Positions 24,885 through 32,804 of a stretch of 45,203 nucleotides of DNA are shown in pieces; positions within the stretch are counted from its first letter, which is position 1, and every line of letters begins with the position of its first letter. This DNA comes from a bacterium CPR1 (lineage in GTDB: Bacteria; Vulcanimicrobiota; Xenobia; Xenobiales; QWHO01). A program made the position numbers and the translations under genes. Where the stretch lies: contig QWHO01000005.1 of NCBI GenBank assembly GCA_021404945.1, forward strand, positions 1 through 45,203. Direction: 5' to 3'. The notes beneath the pieces are model-generated. The model had not been told where the DNA came from. It saw only the letters and a program-made list of their open reading frames with translations, and did not search any database.

Positions 24885-24990
24885 CTGGAAGTCCAGCCGC
24901 AACCCCCCGGTGGTGGCGGAGGGGCTGCCCTCGGGGGCCCTACCCCCGCCTCTGCCACCACAAGATACCGGAAAACTGTGCCAGGGGGCT
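24885..24990 (-). repeat. Dispersed palindromic intergenic repeat, copy B
   Basis: Read on the minus strand it has CTTGTGGTGGCAGAGGCGGG, then CCCGAGGGCAGCCCCTCCG, then a GGGGGG tract, GCGGCTGGAC. It aligns with copies A and C. The hairpin arms are GTGGTGGCGGAGG (24910-24922) and CCTCTGCCACCAC (24949-24961), with one mismatch. A TTTTCCGG string beyond the arm (minus strand) matches the start of the other copies. It lies between the acidic small gene and the PLP enzyme gene, upstream of the latter. Confidence 0.65.
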
Positions 24991-25082
24991 GCGCTCCCAG
25001 GGCTTTATCGCCACGCGCCCAACAGGAAACTTGCCCTCGGCTGAGAACCTCCCTCGGCGCCACGCGCAAGGAGGGTTCTGCT

Positions 25083-26252
25083 TTGGGCTATCGTCTGGAT
25101 ACGCGCCTGATTCACGCCGGGGAAGCTCGGCCTGGTAAGGATGGCGCTGTCGTGCTGCCCATTTATCAGTCGGCCAACTACGAGTTCGCAGGCGAGAGCG
25201 ACTACAACGACCTGAAGTACATCCGCCTCAACAATTCCCCCAACCACGTGGCTCTGCACCAGAAGCTGGCCAGCCTGGAGGGGGCCGAGGCTGCCCTGGT
25301 CACGGCCAGCGGGATGGCGGCCATCACGACCGCGCTGCTGGCCAGCGTGGGCCACGGCGAGCACCTGCTGGCTCAGGGCTGCCTCTACGGCGGCACCCAC
25401 ACCTTCCTGACCCACGACTGGCCCGATCTCGGGCGCACGGCCTCCTTCCTCGACCTGAGCCGTCCCGAGAGCTGGGCCGCCCGGCTCACTCCCTCGACCC
25501 GGGCTATCTACGTGGAGACCATCTCCAATCCGCTCATGCAGGTGCACGACCTGGCCCAGGTCGTGCAGTTTGCCCGCCAGCACGGCCTGGTCGCCCTGAT
25601 CGACAACACCTTCGCCACTCCCATCCACTACCGTCCCCTCGAGCACGGTTTCGACCTGGTGGTGCACAGCTGCACCAAATACCTCAACGGCCATTCCGAC
25701 ATTGTGGCCGGAGCGGTGGTGGGCTCGAGCGAGAGGGTGCGCCGGGTGGTTCATCTGCTCAATCACCTGGGCGGCTCGCTCGACCCCCATGCCTGTTTCT
25801 TGCTGCATCGGGGGCTCAAGACCCTGGCCGTGCGGCTGCGTCACCAGACGGCCACGGCGATGGAGGTGGCCCGCTTTCTCGAGCAGCATCCGGCTGTCAA
25901 AAAGGTGCACTATCCGGGCCTTCCCAGCAGCCCGAGCCACCAGCTCGCTCAGCGCCAGCTCGACGGCTTTGGAGCCATGTTGAGTTTCGAGCTGCTCGAG
26001 CCCGAGCGGGCCGACGCCTGGATGCAGGCTACCCACCTTCCCGTCGTGGCGGCCAGTCTTGGCGGCGTGGAGAGCCTGGTCACCCGGCCTGCCACCACCT
26101 CCCACTCGGGCCTGACCGTGGACGAGCGCCGGGCAGCCGGCATCGACGAAGGGCTGATCCGCCTGTCGGTCGGCCTGGAAGACCCCCAGGACCTGACGGA
26201 AGATTTCCAGGCCGCCTTTCAGCTTGACAGGCAGCCCCTTTCCGTGCCATAA
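25083..26252 (+). CDS. Cys/Met metabolism PLP-dependent enzyme (cystathionine gamma-synthase/lyase family)
   Basis: A 389-residue trans-sulfuration enzyme of the fold-type I PLP family, acting on cystathionine, homocysteine or related substrates in the cytoplasm. Motifs are [51 protein letters not shown] (Asp174) and [11 protein letters not shown] with the PLP lysine Lys199. Whether it is a synthase, gamma-lyase or methionine gamma-lyase cannot be decided by eye. TTG 25083 is chosen because AAGGAGGG lies seven bases upstream and homologues begin there; a longer frame to 24813 would translate repeat copy B. It is followed after 27 bases by a PfkB kinase. Confidence 0.92.
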   Translation: MGYRLDTRLIHAGEARPGKDGAVVLPIYQSANYEFAGESDYNDLKYIRLNNSPNHVALHQKLASLEGAEAALVTASGMAAITTALLASVGHGEHLLAQGCLYGGTHTFLTHDWPDLGRTASFLDLSRPESWAARLTPSTRAIYVETISNPLMQVHDLAQVVQFARQHGLVALIDNTFATPIHYRPLEHGFDLVVHSCTKYLNGHSDIVAGAVVGSSERVRRVVHLLNHLGGSLDPHACFLLHRGLKTLAVRLRHQTATAMEVARFLEQHPAVKKVHYPGLPSSPSHQLAQRQLDGFGAMLSFELLEPERADAWMQATHLPVVAASLGGVESLVTRPATTSHSGLTVDERRAAGIDEGLIRLSVGLEDPQDLTEDFQAAFQLDRQPLSVP

Positions 26253-26279
26253 ACCTGAGGTTTTGAGAGGTAAAGAGCA

Positions 26280-27290
26280 TTGAATATTCAGCGACCACAG
26301 GAGCGGTCGACAAATGACGCGCGCGGTTGCATCCTGGTCAGCGGGTCGCTGGCCTTTGACAACATCATGAACTTTCCGGGCTACTTCAAGGACCACGTCC
26401 TGCCCGACAAAGTGCACATCATCAACATCAGCTTCCTGGTTCAGGAGCTCAAGCGCCAACGGGGGGGCTGCGCCGCCAACATCGCTTACACGCTCGCCCT
26501 GCTCGGTGAGCGGCCCCGCATCGTGGCGGCCGCCGGCCGCGACTTCCCCGAGTATGCCGAGTGGCTCTCCCAACAGGGAGTGGATGTGCAGGGTATCCGC
26601 ATCTTCCAGGAGGACGTGACGGCCTCGTGTTTCATCACCACCGACGCGGCTGACAACCAGATCACCGGGTTCTATCCGGGCGCCATGAACCGGGCGGGGG
26701 AGATCAGCCTTCGTCAAGAGGCCGGGCCCAATCCCCGTTTCTGCATCGTCGCTCCCGATGCCCCCGCGGCCATGGTGCGTCACTGTCAGGAGTGCCGCGA
26801 GGCGAAGATTCCCTTTCTCTTCGACCCCAGCTTTCAGGTGACCGCCATGGACGGTCCCACACTTTACCAGGCGGCCCGCGGCGCCCGCGCGGTCCTGCTC
26901 AACGACTACGAGTTCGCCGTCTTCCTGGAGAAAACCGGTAAGACGCAGGAGCAGCTTCTCGAGGACGTCGAGCTGATCGTGGTCACCTACGGCGAGCAGG
27001 GAAGCGAGATCTTCCGGCGCGGCTCTCCTGGCGTGAAGGTCCCACCGGCAAAGTGCCACGAAGTGGTCGACCCCACCGGAGCGGGAGACGCCTACCGGGG
27101 AGGCTTTCTGGCCGGCCTCGTGCGGGGCCACGATCTGGATGTCTGCGGTCGCATGGGAAGCGTGGCGGCGGTGTTCGCGGTGGAGCACTACGGTACTCAG
27201 AACCATCGCTATACCCCCGAGACCTTCTTCGCCCGCTACGAGGAGAACTTCGGGCCCGCTCCGATGGTTACAGCCCCAGGCCACGCTTGA
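26280..27290 (+). CDS. PfkB-family kinase, adenosine kinase-like
   Basis: 336 residues of the ribokinase/PfkB fold. GSLAFDNIMNFPGYF and the glycine pair RGGCAANIAY are near the N terminus, and the signature DPTGAGDAYRGGF near 264-276 contains the catalytic Asp270. The N-terminal pattern and HILPDK-like LPDKVHIINISF are typical of the bacterial adenosine kinase branch, so adenosine is the likely substrate. With the trans-sulfuration enzyme just upstream, recycling of adenosine and homocysteine from S-adenosylmethionine use is plausible (inference). The TTG start lacks a good ribosome binding site and adds ~17 residues over typical homologues. The 3' end overlaps the convergent kinase gene. Confidence 0.88.
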   Translation: MNIQRPQERSTNDARGCILVSGSLAFDNIMNFPGYFKDHVLPDKVHIINISFLVQELKRQRGGCAANIAYTLALLGERPRIVAAAGRDFPEYAEWLSQQGVDVQGIRIFQEDVTASCFITTDAADNQITGFYPGAMNRAGEISLRQEAGPNPRFCIVAPDAPAAMVRHCQECREAKIPFLFDPSFQVTAMDGPTLYQAARGARAVLLNDYEFAVFLEKTGKTQEQLLEDVELIVVTYGEQGSEIFRRGSPGVKVPPAKCHEVVDPTGAGDAYRGGFLAGLVRGHDLDVCGRMGSVAAVFAVEHYGTQNHRYTPETFFARYEENFGPAPMVTAPGHA

Positions 27291-28230
27291 GCTCGGGCAA
27301 GAGCTCCTGCATCGAGCTGTAACGGTGCTCGGGGGTCTTGGCCAGCATGCGGCGGTAGGCCCGGTCGAGCTCCGGGCTAAGATCGGGGCGCCGTTCCAAC
27401 AGGCTGGGCGGCTCCAGGTGGACCTGGCTGTAGAGCATTTGCACCGATTGGACCTGGTTGAAGGGGCGCCGACCGGTCAATAGCTCGTGCACGAGCACTC
27501 CCAGCGCGTACTGATCGCAGCGGCCGTCCAATTCGGTCTGGCCGACCACCTGCTCGGGGGCCATGTAGGCCGGAGTGCCCAGAATTGCTCCCGGCAGCGT
27601 CAGGTTACCCTGCGCCTGTATGGGCCGGGCCAGGCCGAAGTCGACCAGCTTGAGGAAGCCGTCAGCCCGGATGATGATGTTCTCGGGTTTGAGGTTTCGG
27701 TGGATGATGCCCTTGGCGTGGGCATAGCTGAGGGTTTCTGCCAGGGCCAGGAGCCAGGGCCCGGCTTCCTGGGCGCTCAGGCCGCCGGTCCGAATCTTGC
27801 GGCGTAAGGGCAGGCCGTTGACCAGCTCGGTGACCAGGTAGAGCAGCCCTTCGAACTCACCGTAGTCGTCCAGGCGAACGATGTGCGGATGCGACAGCGT
27901 CCGCAGAACCTGGACCTCGCGTTGAAAGCGGGCCCGGAAGCTCGGGTCGCGCGAGACCTCCGGGTTCAGGATCTTGATGGCGCAGGCCTCGGATAGCTCC
28001 AGGGTGGCGTCTGGCACGGCCCGGTAGACAACCGCAGAAGCTCCCCGGCCAACCGGGCGCAACAGCCGCCAGTTGGCCAGACGCGCCCCGGTGAAGCGGT
28101 CGGCCGCCAGCCCGCTGAAGACGCGCTCGAGTCGAGGAGTGGAGGGGGGAGAGTCCCTGGTCGAGCGCCAGAACCAGGCCCCCGCTACCGCGGCCCCCCC
28201 CAGACAGACCGCCGCCACAATCGGGTCCAC
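27268..28230 (-). CDS. Membrane-anchored Ser/Thr kinase-fold protein, predicted pseudokinase (HRN)
   Basis: About 320 residues. One membrane helix (IVAAVCLGGAAVAGAWFW) near the N terminus is followed by a Hanks-type kinase domain. The glycine loop GRGASAVVY, Lys86 in ACAIKIL, Glu105 in FQREVQVL, DFG (197) and APE are intact. The catalytic loop reads IIHRNLKPEN: the catalytic Asp is replaced by Asn (codon AAC). This should abolish or greatly reduce phosphotransfer. There are no PASTA or other sensor domains after the kinase. GTG 28230 has GGGAAG eight bases upstream; GTG 28254, three bases from AGGGAGG, is the alternative. It diverges from the uspA-trkA unit. Confidence 0.85.
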   Translation of the reverse strand: MDPIVAAVCLGGAAVAGAWFWRSTRDSPPSTPRLERVFSGLAADRFTGARLANWRLLRPVGRGASAVVYRAVPDATLELSEACAIKILNPEVSRDPSFRARFQREVQVLRTLSHPHIVRLDDYGEFEGLLYLVTELVNGLPLRRKIRTGGLSAQEAGPWLLALAETLSYAHAKGIIHRNLKPENIIIRADGFLKLVDFGLARPIQAQGNLTLPGAILGTPAYMAPEQVVGQTELDGRCDQYALGVLVHELLTGRRPFNQVQSVQMLYSQVHLEPPSLLERRPDLSPELDRAYRRMLAKTPEHRYSSMQELLPELKRGLGL

Positions 28231-28488
28231 CAGAGCAACTTCCCGAGGGGGCACAGACCTCCCTCTGCCGACGAAGCTCACCCCCCCCTTCCCAAGTCGC
28301 TCACTCCATGGTAAGAATCGCAGAGTGCTCCGGTCGGAAGGAAACGTTCCGTCAGGCCGGAACGATGTCGCTACAGGTGAGGAATCGAATCGATCGCCCA
28401 GGAAGATAGCCCCCCCGCCCGGGCCCCAGCCCGCGTCTCTGCGCCGCATCGCGCGCCATCCTTCGCAACGAGGCCTGAAACACTTCAC

Positions 28489-28944
28489 ATGAATATCCAA
28501 CGGATCCTATTTCCTTACACGGGGGTGGACGAGGAGTCAGATCTACTGGTGCAGATCTGCCGCTACGCCAGGGCTGTCAAGGCCAGTGTCACGGTGCTCC
28601 AGGTCGTGGAGGTGCCGCTGTCCTTGCCCGAGGACGCCCCGTCCACCGCTCTTCCCAAGATGGAGGAAGCTCATCAGTTGCTCGAGTGCGCCGAGTTGAT
28701 CGCTCGCCGCAATGGCATCCAGGTCGAGGTCGAGGTGATGCAAGCCCGCGAGGTGGGCCCGGGCATCGTGCGGGCGGCCGAGTCGCTGCCCGCCGATCTC
28801 CTGGTCGTCGCCGGGGTGCGCAGCGCCCACCATCCCGATGAGCCGATGGGCGAAACCATCGGCTACCTCATCCGCAACGCACCATGTCCCATCTGGATTG
28901 GGTGTCAGCCCAATCCCAACGGCAAGCGCGAGCTGGAAGGCTAG
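28489..28944 (+). CDS. Universal stress protein family (UspA)
   Basis: 151 residues with the Rossmann-like Usp fold: RILFPYTGVDEESD at the start, a long central helix region LLECAELIARRNGIQVEVEV, and LLVVAGVR. The C-terminal nucleotide loop is modified (MGETIGYLIRNAPCPIWIG) in place of the canonical GxxGxxS/T-x-x-V, so ATP binding is uncertain. It is the first gene of an operon with two TrkA-type regulators, five bases before the next start. Usp proteins linked to TrkA are often involved in control of ion transport. Confidence 0.85.
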   Translation: MNIQRILFPYTGVDEESDLLVQICRYARAVKASVTVLQVVEVPLSLPEDAPSTALPKMEEAHQLLECAELIARRNGIQVEVEVMQAREVGPGIVRAAESLPADLLVVAGVRSAHHPDEPMGETIGYLIRNAPCPIWIGCQPNPNGKRELEG

Positions 28945-28949
28945 CTCGC

Positions 28950-29357
28950 ATGCCCAAACGGATCGTCATCGTCGGTTGCGGTCGCACGGGAGCTGAGCTG
29001 GGACGCATTTTGAACCGTGACGGCCATAGCCTGGTCATGATCGACAACGACCCCGAGTCGCTCAAGAGGCTCAGTGGCGACGTCAAGGTTCGTACCGTGC
29101 TGGGCAACGGAGTCAGTCTGACGATCTTGAAGGAGTCGGGCATCGAGCGGGCCGACGTCTGTGTGGCCGTGACCAACCGCAACTGTGTCAACCTGGCCGC
29201 CGCATTGATCGCCCAGCGTCACTTCATGGTGGAGCGAGTCGTCGCTCGCATCACCGACCCGCGCAGCGTCAACCTCTGGGAGTCGGCTGGCATCCATATC
29301 CTTTGCCCTACCGCGGTGCTGGCCTCCGAGGCCGAGCGCATCATTCTGGCTACCTGA
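28950..29357 (+). CDS. TrkA-N (RCK_N) domain protein, single domain
   Basis: 135 residues, a lone Rossmann NAD-binding domain: RIVIVGCGRTGAELGRIL with the GxGxxG motif, an acidic ribose-binding end MIDND, and VLGNGVSLTIL. It lacks the RCK_C ligand domain. These domains gate or regulate K+ channels and Trk/Ktr transporters in response to NAD(H) or nucleotides. ATG 28950 has GGAAGG upstream and overlaps no other gene. It is followed nine bases later by a full TrkA-like protein, so the two may form a heteromeric ring. No transporter subunit is in the window. Confidence 0.9.
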   Translation: MPKRIVIVGCGRTGAELGRILNRDGHSLVMIDNDPESLKRLSGDVKVRTVLGNGVSLTILKESGIERADVCVAVTNRNCVNLAAALIAQRHFMVERVVARITDPRSVNLWESAGIHILCPTAVLASEAERIILAT

Positions 29358-29366
29358 GGAGTCTGC

Positions 29367-30017
29367 GTGTACTTCGTCATTTGCGGCGGCGGCGAGGTCG
29401 CGTTCCACCTCGCTCTGGACCTGGTCGGTAAGGGTCACGAGGTGACCGTGGTGAGTCGCGACCACGCCATGGTCAAGCGGCTCGAGGGTCGTTGCTCGGC
29501 CATTGACGGCCAGGCCTGGGACCCGGCCACCCTGGAGTCAGCCGGCCTGCGCCGGGCCGACGCTCTGGTGGCCTGTGAGCCTCGCGACGAGGACAACCTG
29601 GTGATCTGCCACCTGGTCGATCTGCTCCAGCTTCCCGTGCGCACCATCGCCACCGTGCACAACCCCAAGAACGAAGCTCTCTACTACGAGTTGGGCATCG
29701 ACGCCATCGTAGGCACCACCACCACCATCGCCCAGGTGATCGAGCACGAGCTTCCCAGCGCCGAGCTGTTGCCGCTGATGACCCTGCGGCGCGGCGGGAT
29801 GAAGATGGTGGAGGGCGAGATTCCCTACGGGGCCCCCTGCGTGGGAAAAGCCCTGCACCAGATCTCCATGCCTGGCGGCACACTCATCATCACGCTGGTT
29901 CGCGGTGATCAGGTCATCTTGCCCCACGGCGGAACGGTGGTCGAAGTGGGAGACGTGCTGATCGGCCTGGCTGAGGCCGACCGTCTGAACGACCTGAGGC
30001 GGGTTCTGTTCGGCTGA
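29367..30017 (+). CDS. TrkA-like K+ transport regulator (RCK_N + RCK_C)
   Basis: 216 residues starting at GTG 29367 with GAGGAG six bases upstream. The RCK_N domain begins YFVICGGGEVAFHLAL (GxGxxA variant), and the RCK_C domain covers ~135-216 (LPLMTLRRGGMKMVEGEI; GDQVILPHGGTVVEVGDVL). It should regulate a Trk/Ktr potassium transporter by binding nucleotide at the N domain and an ion or ligand at the C domain. It is the last gene of the uspA operon. Confidence 0.9.
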   Translation: MYFVICGGGEVAFHLALDLVGKGHEVTVVSRDHAMVKRLEGRCSAIDGQAWDPATLESAGLRRADALVACEPRDEDNLVICHLVDLLQLPVRTIATVHNPKNEALYYELGIDAIVGTTTTIAQVIEHELPSAELLPLMTLRRGGMKMVEGEIPYGAPCVGKALHQISMPGGTLIITLVRGDQVILPHGGTVVEVGDVLIGLAEADRLNDLRRVLFG

Positions 30018-30594
30018 CCCTTCTGTGATCGCGGATCACTGATTCATCTGGCTCCGGCCCGGTAGGATACGACCATTTGCTCCTGGTCATGGCGACCCGG
30101 CGAGAATGAATCGACAGAGCCTTTTTCGAAGTGAGCCTGGCTCTGCTCGAGCAGGAACTGGCGGTGCGCCAGCGACTCACTCAGTCCGATGAGGCCGTAA
30201 CCCGTCTGGGGCCTCGGGACCAGACACGATACCAGTCTTTCCGACATCGAGGCCCGCCTTCGTCGCCTGGACTGTGCAGCCTGCCGATGTCTTCGCACTC
30301 AGGTTTTGAGCTCTGGAGCTGAGCTTCAGCGTGCACTGTCAAGCGCAAGTCATTCGGCAAAGCTCACCGACAGCTCTCGCCCAGATCCCAGAGCGACCCT
30401 GACGCGCGATACGCGCTCCGAGTTTTCATGCGGATCCCCTGTCTGGCCTTGGATATCCCACTCCAACCCCGTGGATCCCCAAATTGCTTGGGAACCAACC
30501 GGCACTGCGAGCTTGTTACCAGGCAGGCCCTGGCGATCCCCAGGACTGCATCATCGTCTTCCCGCAACGATCCGACAGTGCACTGCGACGAAGT
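30018..30594. other. 577-base region with decayed coding traces
   Basis: No intact gene is supported. On the plus strand GTG 30131 opens a coiled-coil-like stretch (SLALLEQELAVRQRL, DEAVTRL). Another frame then carries LSDIEARLRRLDCA from about 30237. Joined by a single frameshift, these would make one helical protein of ~80 residues. No ribosome binding site is visible. The base composition is less GC-skewed at third positions than in neighbours, consistent with decay. The rest (30360-30594) shows nothing I can name. Confidence 0.35.
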
Positions 30595-31257
30595 TTAGCT
30601 CTGGCTGATGGCGAAGCGCTGCTGCGGGAAGTGTCCCTGGAGCACGTAGCCGTCGCCGGTGGGGGAGAGCTCGAAATCCTGGAAGGCGTAGTGCCCGTCG
30701 ATGGTGATGCGCCCGTCCTGATGGCGGGTCAAGCTGAAGGACTGCTCGGGAAGGTTGCTCTCCACCAGCGTGGTGTCGCCTTGCTGGGTCAACCGGAACG
30801 TCTCCCCTTCCTCCCAGTCGCTTCTCACCTCGGCCGAGTCGCCCTGGCGGGTGGCTGTCCAGGCCCGCCCGGAGAACATGCTGTCGACCCGCAGCGTGGT
30901 GCCGTCGTCACGAATGGTGAAGTCGTTGAGATCTTCCTGGCAGTCAGCCACGGTCAGGTTGCCCTGCTTCTCCAGGCGATAATCCTGGAAGTGGTGCAGA
31001 CCGTCCACCTCGGTGGCCTGACCGTCCGAGATGACCGTGAAGTCGCGCTGGGGGAAGGTACCGTCCTCCAGATGACCGACGATGGTCGTCTGTCCTGGCT
31101 GCTCTCGGTGGCCTACCAGCAAGGCCTTGCCGTCCAGGCTGATGCCCAGTCCCGGGGCCAGCTCGAGCCCTACTGTCGCAGTGTGCAGGCTGGGCGGGAA
31201 GGGAAGTTGGGGGTCAAGATATCCTGTTGGCACTCCGGCCATCAATCGTACGCTCAT
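30595..31257 (-). CDS. Orphan protein built of about seven 20-21-residue beta repeats
   Basis: 220 residues, starting MSVRLMAGVPTGYLDP with AGGGAGA five bases before ATG 31257. From about residue 70 the sequence is a series of 20-21-residue units: an aromatic-x-aliphatic strand, a G turn, a second strand and an aromatic or acidic turn. Examples are DFTVISDGQATEVDG, DYRLEKQGNLTVAD, DFTIRDDGTTLRVD, TFRLTQQGDTTLVES, SFSLTRHQDGRITIDG and DFELSPTGDGYVLQG. Each unit looks like a beta hairpin, so the whole could be a beta-solenoid or stacked-hairpin barrel. No signal peptide. No family is recognised. Confidence 0.7.
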   Translation of the reverse strand: MSVRLMAGVPTGYLDPQLPFPPSLHTATVGLELAPGLGISLDGKALLVGHREQPGQTTIVGHLEDGTFPQRDFTVISDGQATEVDGLHHFQDYRLEKQGNLTVADCQEDLNDFTIRDDGTTLRVDSMFSGRAWTATRQGDSAEVRSDWEEGETFRLTQQGDTTLVESNLPEQSFSLTRHQDGRITIDGHYAFQDFELSPTGDGYVLQGHFPQQRFAISQS

Positions 31258-31317
31258 GGGATCTCCCTGTGCAGAATCGTCTGCCCGCACTTTGCGCCAT
31301 GAGGGGTTGATGGGATG

Positions 31318-31711
31318 TTACCGGATCGTAACCGTCTCCACGAACAGGGGTTGGTCGAGCTGCTCGCCGTAGCCTTCCCCCTCTCGTCGTCGGGGATCAC
31401 GCCACCATCCAGGCCTGCTCTGGCTTTCCGGGGCAGCGGCCTACGGTCACCTGCTCGCCCTCGGAGCGCTGGCGCACGGCAGACTGGCCGCGGCCATGGT
31501 GGAGAACATCGGCCATGGTGGAGAACATCGCCCCCACCACCGAGCTCGGTGTCATCGCCTTCGTCTGGGGGGTGCGAGCCAGGTTGCGCACCACCGAGTG
31601 CTCGGCCAGGCTGCGGGCGTAGGCTGACTCGGCGCGCAGCTCGCGCTCGCGGGGGTCGTTGGGGCCGCAACTCATCACGAGAAGAGCCAGAACCAGCAAT
31701 ATCCGGGTCAT
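31318..31711 (-). pseudogene. Disrupted small lipoprotein gene
   Basis: ATG 31711 begins MTRILLVLALLVMSC, a clear lipoprotein signal (lipobox VMSC), then a helical stretch (RELRAESAYARSLAEHSVV). A perfect 19-base tandem duplication lies at 31492-31529. In the present frame the protein stops at 31397 after PEQAWMVA. A neighbouring frame continues from the same point as WRDPRRREGEGYGEQL to LFVETVTVR and TAA at 31318, and looks more like a natural C terminus. Two frame disturbances in ~100 codons suggest decay, slippage-based phase variation or assembly error. The ATG has AAAGGG directly against it, a poor ribosome binding site. Confidence 0.5.
31492..31529. repeat. Perfect 19-bp tandem duplication within the lipoprotein gene
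   Basis: GGCCATGGTGGAGAACATC occurs twice in immediate succession (31492-31510 and 31511-31529) without mismatch. Because 19 is not a multiple of three, gain or loss of a copy shifts the reading frame. Confidence 0.9.
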
Positions 31712-31903
31712 CCCTTTAATTTTCTGGAGGGTCGGAGCGGCTTCCGCCGGAACACCTTCCTGTGCGGAAACCGTCTCTTCTGCAGGCATTGCTTGCGGCT
31801 GCCGGGTGGGGGTTGGAGTGGGCAGGTGGTCCCCGATGCCGGGCACGGGTCAGGCAGCACTCCGATCGGAGCGAGCTCCTTTTTGGACGACCGTGTCAGA
31901 TGG

Positions 31904-31937
31904 TTGCTCGACAATGACTGGTCAGTTACACTGGTCA
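31904..31937 (+). promoter_or_regulatory. Promoter and operator of the phd-vapC operon
   Basis: The -35 is TTGCTC (31904-31909) and the -10 is TACACT (31927-31932), with a 17-base spacer. Two direct copies of ACTGGTCA lie at 31917-31924 and 31930-31937, 13 bases apart; the first is part of the palindrome TGACTGGTCA. They cover the spacer and the transcription start, ideal for autorepression by the antitoxin. The -10 ends six bases before GTG 31939, so the mRNA may be leaderless. Confidence 0.6.
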
Positions 31938-31938
31938 A

Positions 31939-32166
31939 GTGAGAACGATGAATGCATCCGACTTCAAAGCTCGTTGCCTTGCGTTGCTCGACGAGATCGC
32001 CGAGCGGGGGGAGGAGATCACCATTCTAAAGCGGGGCCGTCCGGTGGCCCGGTTGGTCCCGGTGTTGCCTGAGACTTATCCTCAGCTGTCTTTGCGCGGG
32101 ACGGTCGACATCCTGGGGGACATCGTCAATTCTCCGCAGGAAGAGTGGGAAGCAGAGCAAGTTTGA
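31939..32166 (+). CDS. Phd/YefM-family antitoxin
   Basis: 75 residues (72 from ATG 31948). The Phd/YefM pattern is clear: MNASDFKARCLALLDEIAERGEEITILKRG begins the protein (split at residues 4-33), followed by RPVARLVPV. The N-terminal half binds DNA as a dimer and the C-terminal tail (GDIVNSPQEEWEAEQV) should wrap the toxin. No ribosome binding site precedes either start, consistent with leaderless translation from GTG 31939. Its stop overlaps the vapC TTG start by four bases. Confidence 0.88.
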   Translation: MRTMNASDFKARCLALLDEIAERGEEITILKRGRPVARLVPVLPETYPQLSLRGTVDILGDIVNSPQEEWEAEQV

Positions 32167-32564
32167 GATACTTGCTGGATACCCACATTCTCCTCTGGTG
32201 GGGCCAGGGAGCGCTCGAATTGTTGACCGAGCCGGAGCGGCACGTTCTTGAAGAGGAGATCGGCCACCATGAGCTTCTGCTGAGCGATATCTCGCTGTGG
32301 GAGGTCGCCCTGCTCGTAGAGCGTCAGCGCATTCGACTGGGCTTGCCATTGCAGGACTGGCTCGAGCGAGCCACCGCTCCTCCTCTGGTCCGACGGTGCG
32401 CGCTTTGTCCTGCAGTGGTGGCCGAGACCCTCTCCTTGCCTGAGAGCTTCCACTGTGATCCGGCCGACCGGCTCATCGTGTCTACCGCCCGAGTGCACCA
32501 GGCGACTGTCTTGACGCGAGATCAGCGCATTCGCGAGAGCGGGGTCGTAGCTGTGCTCTCCTGA
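32163..32564 (+). CDS. vapC: PIN-domain toxin, VapC family
   Basis: 133 residues from TTG 32163, which overlaps the antitoxin stop as TTGA. The PIN nuclease acidic residues are Asp6 (LLDTHILLWW), Glu47 (SLWEVAL), Asp99/Asp102 (CDPADRL) and Asp120 (LTRDQRI), so the metal site is complete. VapC toxins cleave tRNA or rRNA; the target cannot be inferred. GTG 32145 would add six residues without support, since VapC homologues start at the LRYLLDTH position. It forms a type II toxin-antitoxin pair with the upstream Phd protein. Confidence 0.92.
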   Translation: MRYLLDTHILLWWGQGALELLTEPERHVLEEEIGHHELLLSDISLWEVALLVERQRIRLGLPLQDWLERATAPPLVRRCALCPAVVAETLSLPESFHCDPADRLIVSTARVHQATVLTRDQRIRESGVVAVLS

Positions 32565-32769
32565 TCGGGCCGGAAAGCACGCCGTCGATTCAGCCTCTCG
32601 GATCTCAAGAATCTCGCGGACCGGCTTTCGCCATGGAAGCTCCCCGGGTAAGCGACCCCGCCTTCCGGCTTCGTGCGTGTTCGGAGAACCTGTATGCCTC
32701 CACCCCTCAGGTCCGAGGAGAGCCGGGGTGGAGCCCACTTGCATCCGCCGCCAGGACGTCAACACGAGC

Positions 32770-32802
32770 TTGACGCATTCGGCTAAATAGTTTAATATTA
32801 AA
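32770..32802 (+). promoter_or_regulatory. marR promoter with overlapping palindromic operator
   Basis: TTGACG (32770-32775), a 17-base spacer and TAATAT (32793-32798) form a good promoter. The perfect 12-base palindrome TTTAATATTAAA (32791-32802) overlaps the -10 and the predicted start, as expected for autorepression. The -10 ends six bases before GTG 32805 and there is no Shine-Dalgarno, so the transcript should be leaderless. The 200 bases before it, after vapC, hold no gene. Confidence 0.75.
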
Positions 32803-32804
32803 AC

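Noticed and set aside
25005-27284. A 759-codon open frame on the minus strand spanning the PLP enzyme and PfkB genes
   Set aside because: It is antisense to two clearly conserved genes, has Gln/His/Gly/Val-rich composition typical of GC-rich shadows and no recognisable domain.
28231-28500. N-terminal extension of the pseudokinase to 28500
   Set aside because: The extra residues are low-complexity, precede the membrane anchor and would overlap the start of the divergent uspA gene.
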